Assembly: GCA_903929895.1 (NCBI GenBank)
Contig: CAIYWM010000782.1
Location: 1-5,385, forward strand
Direction of reading: 5' to 3'
Source: an uncultured Alphaproteobacteria bacterium
GTDB taxonomy: Bacteria > Pseudomonadota > Alphaproteobacteria > Reyranellales > Reyranellaceae
DNA: 5,385 bases
The notes beneath the pieces were generated by a model. The model was not told the origin of the DNA and did no database searches. It saw only the letters and a list, made by a program, of their open reading frames with translations. Numbering within the stretch: the stretch's first letter is position 1; every line of letters starts with the position of its first letter. Positions 1-4,101 of this stretch are shown one piece after another. The translations under genes and the position numbers were made by a program.

Positions 1-183
1 CAGGACGCCGCCGATCAGGAGCGGTGGAATGACATGCGTGGTGGTTTGCGTGGTTTCGAGCTTCAGCTCGCCGATCCTCGCCAGCTCCGTGGTCTCCTGG
101 GTCGTGAACATCGGGACGGCGAAGCCGATCAGGCCGAGGACGACCAAGATGGCCCCGATCACGACCAGAGGGGAACGGTTCAT
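1..183 (-). CDS. Small two-helix membrane protein (DUF3185-like), 3' end outside window
   Basis: The visible 61 codons start MNRSPLVVIGAILVVLGLIG, a hydrophobic N-terminal helix (about residues 5-25). A polar stretch of about 25 residues follows (TTQETTELARIGELKLETTQ), and a second hydrophobic segment begins at VIPPLLIGGVL as the frame leaves the window. This order (helix, short loop with an 'IGxLKxxxxxxxTxxIPP..GG' pattern, helix) resembles the small DUF3185-type inner-membrane proteins, whose role is unknown. The family call is from memory of the pattern and is tentative. The ATG is set by a good Shine-Dalgarno GGGAG at 190-194, six bases upstream. The gene follows the DUF3309-like gene by 13 bp and is probably co-transcribed with it and the histidine kinase. 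Nothing seen suggests enzymatic activity. Confidence 0.75.
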   Translation of the reverse strand, partial: MNRSPLVVIGAILVVLGLIGFAVPMFTTQETTELARIGELKLETTQTTTHVIPPLLIGGVL

Positions 184-196
184 GGAACTCTCCCTG

Positions 197-373
197 TCAC
201 AGACGGCCCAAGCCGCCGCCCAAGGCTCCGGCGAGCCAGAGAACGACAAGAATCACGAGGATGAGACCCAGGACGCCTCCCAGCCCGCGCCCGCCATAGC
301 GATTGTAGCCGTAGTAGCCGCCACCGCCGCCCAGCAGCACGATGAGCAGGATGATGATCAGTATCGTGGACAT
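197..373 (-). CDS. DUF3309-like glycine/tyrosine-rich small membrane protein
   Basis: A 58-residue protein beginning MSTILIIILLIVLLGGGGGY. It has a hydrophobic helix (residues 2-14), a Gly/Tyr/Arg hinge (YYGYNRYGGRGLGG), then a second hydrophobic helix (about 33-50) and a Gly-rich tail. Length, the start 'MSTILIIILL' and the glycine/tyrosine hinge match the small DUF3309-type proteins common in proteobacteria, which have no known function. The frame is open 10 codons further upstream, but the ATG at 371-373 is preferred: GGAGG (382-386) sits eight bases before it and the protein then begins directly with its helix, as in the family. It lies 34 bp downstream of the histidine kinase and 13 bp upstream of the next small membrane gene, so a three-gene operon is likely. 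It probably sits in the inner membrane. Confidence 0.85.
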   Translation of the reverse strand: MSTILIIILLIVLLGGGGGYYGYNRYGGRGLGGVLGLILVILVVLWLAGALGGGLGRL

Positions 374-407
374 TGTATGATCCTCCGTTGCCTGTGACGT
401 CATCTCC

Positions 408-1121
408 CTAGGAATTCGCGAACATCACCGAGAAGCACGTGCCGGTGTCGTGATGGCACCGATCGATGCGCAGTTCCCCGCCGATCTGCTCGACCAGGGA
501 CAGGATCAGCTTCATGCTCAGCCCCTTGCTGGCGGCGGGATCGAATCCCGGCGGCAGGGTCGAGCCATCGTTGCAGACCGACATCGCGAAGCCGGTGGCG
601 GGTTGGCCCTCCAGCGTGATCGTGATCCGGCCCTTTCCATGCTTCATGGCATTCGTCAGCAATTCGTTGGCGATCATCCCGAGGGGCATGCCCACGACCG
701 CCGGAATGAGGATGTCGATGGCTTCGACGACCATCTCCCGCTGGGACGTCCCGGCCACCGTCGACATCTTCGAATAGTCGGCACACAGCTCGTTGAGGAA
801 CGGCCTGAACACCACGCTCTGGAGCCCATCCATGGAACGGAGGAGCTGGTGGATATGGATGATCGTTGCCACGCGATTGGCCGCGTCCGCCAGGTCCGCA
901 GCCGTGCCGGCATTGGCGGTCGCGCGGCTCTGCAGCGACAGCAGGCTGACGACGATCTGCAGGCCGTTCAGCAATCTGTGGTTGGCCTCCCGGTCGAGGA
1001 CGTCCAGCAGGTGGATCACGCCATCCTTTTCGCGAAGGAGGCGCTCGTCCCGGGCGCGCTCGGGACAGCTGTGGCAGACTCTTGGAAGCGAACGCTCGCT
1101 CTCTCGCCGTCGTGCAGTCAT
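408..1121 (-). CDS. Soluble HisKA_2-type sensor histidine kinase, orphan
   Basis: A 237-residue two-component kinase lacking transmembrane, PAS or GAF regions. After a charged N-terminus with a CHSC motif (C16, C19) comes the dimerisation/phosphoacceptor region, with H48 in EANHRLLNGLQIVVSLLSLQSR-type context, matching the HisKA_2 pattern E..HR..N.LQ...SLL.LQSR. The HATPase domain follows: N box NELLTNAMKHG (152-162), G1 region VCNDGSTLPPGFDP (182-195), G2 region SKGLSMKLI (198-206) and an EQIGGEL strand near the end. The G1 box departs from DxGxG (N184, D185, G186, then S-T), so ATP binding should be checked. An open frame extends 65 codons upstream, but ATG 1121 has GGGGGA six bases before it, and the extension would run through the FNR box. 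No response regulator is seen nearby. The signal is unknown; the CxxC suggests, but does not show, redox or metal sensing. Confidence 0.87.
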   Translation of the reverse strand: MTARRRESERSLPRVCHSCPERARDERLLREKDGVIHLLDVLDREANHRLLNGLQIVVSLLSLQSRATANAGTAADLADAANRVATIIHIHQLLRSMDGLQSVVFRPFLNELCADYSKMSTVAGTSQREMVVEAIDILIPAVVGMPLGMIANELLTNAMKHGKGRITITLEGQPATGFAMSVCNDGSTLPPGFDPAASKGLSMKLILSLVEQIGGELRIDRCHHDTGTCFSVMFANS

Positions 1122-1190
1122 ATCGGGTCCCCCGTCTGCAGTCCGGAAATGCGGTGCGGCGACAAAATGGACCCGGTCGGTCGAGCCGCC

Positions 1191-1204
1191 TTGACGTGGA
1201 TCAA
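1191..1204. promoter_or_regulatory. FNR/FixK-type binding site
   Basis: TTGACGTGGATCAA matches the FNR/FixK consensus TTGAT-N4-ATCAA at nine of ten specified positions, and the dyad extends by CC/GG on the outside (CCTTGA...TCAAGG). Its centre (1197.5) is about 41 bp upstream of the start predicted from TATAAG at 1226-1231, the spacing of a class II Crp/FNR-activated promoter. The target is therefore the cytochrome c gene on the plus strand, predicted to be turned on at low oxygen. Its centre is also about 76 bp before the kinase ATG on the other strand, so control of both genes is possible. Which Crp/FNR-family member binds cannot be told from the site. Confidence 0.8.
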
Positions 1205-1225
1205 GGAAGCGTCCGGTAGCGGACA

Positions 1226-1231
1226 TATAAG
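1226..1231 (+). promoter_or_regulatory. -10 element of the cytochrome c promoter
   Basis: TATAAG (five of six to TATAAT) stands out as AT-rich in a GC-rich spacer. No good -35 hexamer lies 16-18 bp upstream (AAGGAA is there instead), as expected of an activator-dependent promoter. TTGACG at 1191-1196 resembles a -35 but is 29 bp away and is part of the FNR box. The predicted start is about 1238, giving a leader of about 54 bases before the ATG at 1292. Confidence 0.55.
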
Positions 1232-1291
1232 ATCCAGAGTGCCGCAGTGTTTCCGGCGTACAACCGCTACAGCCGAGTGGGTGGGAAAGCC

Positions 1292-1597
1292 ATGAAGAGA
1301 GCCCTAGTGCTGGCATCGCTGCTGATATCGCTCCCGGCGGTCGCCCAGACCGTCCAGACCGGTGGCGCGCTCGCCGTGCGGTGGTGCACGGCCTGTCATG
1401 TCGTGGAGGCCAGCCAGCGCCTGGCCACCGACAGCGCGCCGAGCTTCCGCGCCATCGCCGCGCGGACGGACACGACGGCGGCGACGCTCGACCGCTACCT
1501 CTCCACCGGCCACACGCTCATGCCCGATTTCTCGCTGAGCACGCAGGAGCGGGATGCGCTGGTCACCTACATCCTGAGTCTTCGCCAGAAGCCGTGA
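1292..1597 (+). CDS. Small secreted class I cytochrome c
   Basis: A 101-residue protein with a Sec signal peptide (MKRALVLASLLISLPAVAQ, cleavage likely near residue 19, AVA-Q) and a mature domain of about 80 residues. The haem-binding CTACH is at residues 32-36, and the distal methionine ligand is most likely M77 in HTLMPDF. The C-terminal helix SLSTQERDALVTYILSLR is typical of class I c-type cytochromes. It should act in the periplasm as a one-electron carrier; its partner oxidase, reductase or dehydrogenase is not in the window. The ATG at 1292 gives the signal peptide directly after a weak ribosome site (GGGAAAG); fifteen extra in-frame codons upstream have no matching signal and were excluded. 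The upstream FNR/FixK box implies expression under oxygen limitation. It is convergent with the methyltransferase gene, 33 bp away. Confidence 0.93.
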   Translation: MKRALVLASLLISLPAVAQTVQTGGALAVRWCTACHVVEASQRLATDSAPSFRAIAARTDTTAATLDRYLSTGHTLMPDFSLSTQERDALVTYILSLRQKP

Positions 1598-1605
1598 CGC
1601 GCGGC

Positions 1606-1632
1606 GACGCGCTCCGCGAGAGGAAGCGCGTC
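1606..1632. terminator. Inverted repeat between convergent genes, possible bidirectional terminator
   Basis: GACGCGCT (1606-1613) and AGCGCGTC (1625-1632) form a perfect 8-bp stem with an 11-base loop in the 33-bp gap between the cytochrome and methyltransferase 3' ends. It reaches two bases into the methyltransferase stop codon. Neither side has a run of T, so it is not a classic intrinsic terminator; Rho-assisted termination or mRNA end protection is possible. Confidence 0.4.
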
Positions 1633-2509
1633 AGTCCATCACGTCGAGCAGGGCGGGGCGCACACCCAGCTGCTCGACGAACTGGTCGAGCTTGCGGCGC
1701 GCGAGCGGGTTGCTCTGCTGGTGGCGGGTCGCGAGGATCAGCTCGTTCTTCAGCGTGTGTTCGAGGCCGGTGAACTCGGTCACCCGCACCTTGTAGCCCC
1801 GGGCCTCGAGCACCAGGCCGCGCAGCACGTTGGTGGCGTGCGCGCCGAACTCGCGGCGATGCAGCGGGTGGCGCCACAGCTGGTCGATCGGCGAGGGCTT
1901 CGTATGTTCGAGCAGCGACGCGACCTCGGCCTGGCAGCACGGGATCAGCGCCACCACCTTGGCCTCATGGCGCAGCGCGAAGCGGATCGCATCGTCGGTG
2001 GCGGTGTCGCAGGCATGCAGCGCCGTCACCATGTCGGCGCGGCCGTTCGGCAGCACCGTGTCGGCAATGCCGCCGGCCACGAACGACATGCGGTCGAAGC
2101 CGCAATCGCGGGCCAGCGCCTGCGAGCGCTCGACCAGTTCGGCGCGCACGTCGACGCCCACGATCGAGCCGCGCCCGGCCGGTCCGACCGCCAGGTCGTA
2201 GAGGATGAAGCCGAGATAGGATTTACCGGTGCCGAGATCGGCGATCACCGGATCGCTTCCCTCTGCCAGCAGCGCGTCGAGCGACGGCCGCAGCAGCTGC
2301 ACGAGGTGCAGCACCTGCTTCAACTTGCGCCGCGTGTCGAGGTTCAGCCCGCCGTCGCGCGTCAGCACGTGCAGCGCCTTCAGCAGAGTGACGGAACTCT
2401 CGCGCGCCGGCCCCGGCCACATCTCCGCCAGCACCTTGCGCGCCGCGATCACGTCGGGCCGTTCGCGGGAGGAGGAGGGCGGGCGCTTGTGGGATTGCTG
2501 CTTCGACAT
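1631..2509 (-). CDS. METTL25-like class I SAM-dependent methyltransferase (Methyltransf_32)
   Basis: A 292-residue methyltransferase. A basic, low-complexity N-terminus (residues 1-20) and a helical region precede motif I, DLGTGKSYLG (91-100), which binds S-adenosylmethionine. The acidic end of strand 2 is VGVD (117-120). Later come TALHACDTATDDA (162-174) and ALIPCCQAEV (187-196), then a C-terminal EFTGLEHTLKNELILA block (245-260). The LHACD..TD and PCCQ signatures are those of the Methyltransf_32/METTL25-like family; the bacterial substrate is not known to me. The open frame continues 151 codons upstream, but that part overlaps the preceding gene out of frame and has no family content. The ATG at 2507-2509 lacks a Shine-Dalgarno sequence and is preceded two bases away by a strong hairpin, so initiation may be unusual or coupled. 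It is probably the last gene of the LexA-box operon, though the 53-bp gap leaves room for separate expression. Confidence 0.88.
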   Translation of the reverse strand: MSKQQSHKRPPSSSRERPDVIAARKVLAEMWPGPARESSVTLLKALHVLTRDGGLNLDTRRKLKQVLHLVQLLRPSLDALLAEGSDPVIADLGTGKSYLGFILYDLAVGPAGRGSIVGVDVRAELVERSQALARDCGFDRMSFVAGGIADTVLPNGRADMVTALHACDTATDDAIRFALRHEAKVVALIPCCQAEVASLLEHTKPSPIDQLWRHPLHRREFGAHATNVLRGLVLEARGYKVRVTEFTGLEHTLKNELILATRHQQSNPLARRKLDQFVEQLGVRPALLDVMD

Positions 2510-2511
2510 CG

Positions 2512-2553
2512 GGGGAGCTTGTGGGCGAGACCTGAGGCCGCCGCAAGCTCCCC
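2512..2553 (-). repeat. Perfect 10-bp inverted repeat before the methyltransferase start
   Basis: GGGGAGCTTG (2512-2521) and CAAGCTCCCC (2544-2553) pair perfectly. A wobble and two further GC pairs inside leave a 16-base loop (2525-2540). In the minus-strand transcript the hairpin begins nine bases after the stop codon of the 138-residue gene and ends two bases before the methyltransferase AUG. No U run follows. It could partly terminate or process the operon mRNA, or control access to the start codon; the sequence does not decide between these. Confidence 0.6.
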
Positions 2554-2562
2554 GCGTGGTTT

Positions 2563-2979
2563 CTAGTGCCGCGCCGGCAGCGGCAGGATCACCGGGACGG
2601 GCGGCGGCGGGATGAGGGGCAGGCCGAGACGGTGGTTGAGTTCGGCCACGTCGTCGATCCAGGGCGAGAGGTGACCCGAGGCGCCGATCGATGGAAAGGG
2701 CTGCGTGGTCACCATCTGCGTGACCTTGACTGATTCCGACTGTTGCGGGCCCGCGACATAGGCGAGGTGGAAGCGACGGCCGTCGGTGAGGCTGGCGACG
2801 CAGCCGAGCGAGGTGACCTCGGCCGCACGCTGCGTGCGATAGGCCTCGATCTGCTCCAGGTCTTCGAAGGTGAACCCGTAAGGCTGGCGGGCCGCGAGCT
2901 CGAAGGCGCGCCGAATCAGGTCGGCTTCCCGGTCGAGCGGATCCCTCGCATTCGGCAAGCAATCGAACATGACAGACAT
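2563..2979 (-). CDS. Conserved-looking protein of unknown function, 138 aa
   Basis: I do not recognise this family. The protein starts MSVMFDCLPNARDPLDREAD. It has an amphipathic helix rich in Arg/Glu/Ala (about residues 17-31), a mixed alpha/beta middle with RRFHLAYVAG (68-77) and QSESVKVTQMV (80-90), a SPWIDDVAELNHRLGL segment (105-120), and a proline-rich tail (PPPPVPVILPLP, 124-135). No signal peptide or membrane helix is visible. Three in-frame starts lie close together: GTG 2985, ATG 2979 and ATG 2970. ATG 2979 is chosen because AGGGAG (2985-2990) is five bases upstream. That ribosome site overlaps the last base of the previous gene's stop, and the genes are 10 bp apart, so the two are almost certainly one operon. 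The LexA-type box upstream implies damage-inducible expression. Confidence 0.8.
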   Translation of the reverse strand: MSVMFDCLPNARDPLDREADLIRRAFELAARQPYGFTFEDLEQIEAYRTQRAAEVTSLGCVASLTDGRRFHLAYVAGPQQSESVKVTQMVTTQPFPSIGASGHLSPWIDDVAELNHRLGLPLIPPPPVPVILPLPARH

Positions 2980-2989
2980 GGGCACTCCC

Positions 2990-3628
2990 TTACAGATGGT
3001 GCAGGCCGCGGCAGCAACGCCAGAACCACGACCGGTGTTCCCGCTCCGCCCATTCGATCATCACCCCGGCGTAATGACAGGGATCCGTGACAGTTGGATG
3101 GGCCTTCTCGATCAACCGCGCGGCGGCGAGATGCGCCGGCCAGGACCAGGTGCCGACATGCCGCTCGGCGCGGTAATGCGCGACCACCTGGCGGGTCATG
3201 CCGGTCAGGCGGCCCCAGGCGAGGATCTCCTCGCGCTCGGCGGCGCGGCGTTCCCATTCCAGCGCCACCTCCTCGCGCGTGGCGCCGTGGGTGCTGTTGG
3301 CCTTGAGGCGATGCAGCCGCTTGTCGAAGGCATATTCGGCGAAGGCGGCGGCATGCTCGGGCTGCGTGAAGCGGAAGGTGCAGAGGCCGTTGAAGCAACC
3401 GCTGCGATGCTCGCCCAGCCCGTTCAGCGTCGCGTTCACCTCGGCCTGCTCGTAGACCATCCAGAGACCGCGCCGGATGACCTGCGTGGCATGGGGAAAG
3501 GCCTGCTCGACCTCGGCCGAGGTGTCGAAGCGCGGCGGGCTGCGATAGGGGATGCGCGCCGGCCCGGGCGGGCGGCGAGAGGGGGCGGCGGCGGCGGTCG
3601 CATCGGTGTTGGCGGCGATGTCGGTCAT
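2990..3628 (-). CDS. Protein of unknown function, 212 aa, translationally coupled to zinc-ribbon gene
   Basis: I cannot assign a family. The N-terminal 35 residues are Ala/Pro/Arg-rich and probably disordered. A folded-looking part begins near residue 36 (FDTSAEVEQAFPHATQVIRRGLWMVY). It contains C78 and C83 (SGCFNGLCTF), a helix with charged repeats at 118-136 (REEVALEWERRAAEREEIL), then Trp/His-rich segments (GTWSWPAHLAAARLIEKAHP, 159-178; TDPCHYAGVMIEW, 181-193). The tail HRSWFWRCCRGLHHL is rich in Cys, His and aromatics; metal binding is possible but not shown. No signal peptide or transmembrane helix is seen. ATG 3628 overlaps the upstream stop as ATGA, which fixes the start better than the GTG four codons earlier and implies coupling. 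It is the second gene of the LexA-box operon. Confidence 0.8.
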   Translation of the reverse strand: MTDIAANTDATAAAAPSRRPPGPARIPYRSPPRFDTSAEVEQAFPHATQVIRRGLWMVYEQAEVNATLNGLGEHRSGCFNGLCTFRFTQPEHAAAFAEYAFDKRLHRLKANSTHGATREEVALEWERRAAEREEILAWGRLTGMTRQVVAHYRAERHVGTWSWPAHLAAARLIEKAHPTVTDPCHYAGVMIEWAEREHRSWFWRCCRGLHHL

Positions 3629-3870
3629 GGCGGGCCGCACCGCGCCCGCACGAAGGCACGCAGTTCGGCCTGCGACAGGAACCGGGTGACGCCGAAGACG
3701 CGCGAGCCGCAGCGGCTGCAGACCAGGCCCGCCTCCTGGAGCGTGCGCCTGTCACCCGGCCGGGCCTTCAGCGCCGCCGCGGTGACGACGACGCGCCGGA
3801 TGCAGCGTTCGCATTCGATGCCGATGGGATGCGGGGCCGTGGCGACGTCGTGAAGCGTTAAACCGAACAT
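3625..3870 (-). CDS. Small zinc-ribbon-like protein, first gene of putative SOS operon
   Basis: An 81-residue protein with two Cys pairs, C20-x2-C23 (IECERC) and C51-x2-C54 (LVCSRCGSRVFGV), spaced 27 residues apart. This layout fits a four-cysteine zinc ribbon; 'CSRCGSR.F' is a typical second knuckle. The C-terminus (TRFLSQAELRAFVRARCGPP) looks like a helix. No enzymatic domain is visible, so a role in binding nucleic acid or a partner protein is inference only. The open frame could begin at a TTG 13 codons earlier, but that start would lie inside the LexA-type box. ATG 3870 has AGGAGG (3877-3882) exactly six bases upstream. The stop overlaps the next gene's start by four bases. With a canonical GAAC-N7-GAAC box 33 bp upstream, this gene is predicted to be LexA-repressed. 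Confidence 0.82.
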   Translation of the reverse strand: MFGLTLHDVATAPHPIGIECERCIRRVVVTAAALKARPGDRRTLQEAGLVCSRCGSRVFGVTRFLSQAELRAFVRARCGPP

Positions 3871-3889
3871 CCAGCACCTCCTCTGCTGG
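3871..3889 (-). promoter_or_regulatory. Shine-Dalgarno displayed in a hairpin loop
   Basis: The 19 bases just before the zinc-ribbon ATG are CCAGCA-GAGGAGG-TGCTGG in the transcript: a perfect 6-bp stem whose 7-base loop is the ribosome-binding sequence. The stem abuts the AUG. It may present the site to the ribosome or stabilise a short 5' end; which is not known. Confidence 0.5.
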
Positions 3890-3894
3890 ACGGA

Positions 3895-3923
3895 CTCGTA
3901 TGCGAACAAAACAGGAACAACAA
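3895..3923 (-). promoter_or_regulatory. Candidate promoter of the zinc-ribbon operon
   Basis: On the minus strand, TTGTTG (3918-3923) and TACGAG (3895-3900) are 17 bp apart, with three of six matches each to the standard -35 and -10 boxes. It is a weak match, supported mainly by ideal spacing and by the LexA-type box lying between the two elements, where a repressor would block polymerase. The predicted start is around 3888, giving a very short leader of about 18 bases. Confidence 0.4.
3904..3918. promoter_or_regulatory. LexA-type SOS box (GAAC-N7-GAAC)
   Basis: GAACAAAACAGGAAC is an exact GAAC-N7-GAAC direct repeat (GTTC-N7-GTTC on the transcribed strand), the known alphaproteobacterial LexA operator. 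The A-run after the first GAAC (T-run before the last GTTC) is also characteristic of such sites. It lies 33 bp upstream of the zinc-ribbon ATG and inside the proposed promoter. Chance occurrence of both tetramers at this spacing and position is low but not nil. LexA itself is not in the window. Confidence 0.78.
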
Positions 3924-3997
3924 GCCACTTAATGCAGGGGCTCGGGACCGCGAAAACCCGCTAAATGTGGGCTGAAAGCGTTGCTGGCAGCACCCTC

Positions 3998-4096
3998 AAA
4001 GGTCCCTTGCTAGGCTCGGGATGACAGCGCTATCTGCGGCGGCGCACTGCGCAAAACCCGACAAAATTGTCATCCCGAACTCAGTGAGGGACCTTT
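3998..4096. repeat. 99-bp imperfect palindromic dispersed repeat (VIPNSVRDLS type)
   Basis: Arms at 3998-4026 and 4068-4096 (29 bp each) are inverted copies agreeing at 24 of 29 positions. The outer AAAGGTCCCT and inner TCGGGATGACA blocks are identical. The 41-bp centre contains a smaller GCGC-ACT-GCGC hairpin. The right arm translates on the plus strand as VIPNSVRDLS, the hallmark of a palindromic repeat family scattered through many alphaproteobacterial genomes. It begins five bases beyond the stop of the 299-residue gene, so it could also act as its 3' hairpin. No transposase or clear target duplication is present. Confidence 0.75.
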
Positions 4097-4101
4097 CCGG
4101 G

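Noticed and set aside
173..188. Second GAAC...GAAC pair as a possible LexA box
   Set aside because: The spacer is eight bases rather than seven and it overlaps the start codon of a small gene within an operon.
1191..1196. TTGACG as a sigma-70 -35 box
   Set aside because: It is 29 bp from the TATAAG element and is better explained as half of the FNR/FixK dyad.
450..1295. Long open frame on the plus strand opposite the kinase
   Set aside because: It is antisense to a gene with clear kinase motifs and its translation has the composition of a shadow frame with no known motif.
1122..1316. N-terminal extension of the histidine kinase frame
   Set aside because: It would run through the FNR box, the cytochrome promoter and the cytochrome start; ATG 1121 has its own strong ribosome site.
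2510..2962. Upstream 151-codon extension of the methyltransferase frame
   Set aside because: It overlaps the 138-residue gene in another frame, is Arg/Pro/Ala/Gly-rich as expected of a GC-rich shadow frame, and adds no recognisable domain; the family-like region begins after ATG 2509.
2969..3853. Plus-strand open frame of 294 codons opposite the two unknown genes
   Set aside because: The minus-strand genes have tight coupling, ATGA overlap and Shine-Dalgarno sites; the plus frame has none of these and is low-complexity Gly/Ala/Arg.
3871..3909. TTG start at 3909 for the zinc-ribbon protein
   Set aside because: It would lie inside the LexA-type box and upstream of the AGGAGG site that is perfectly spaced for ATG 3870.
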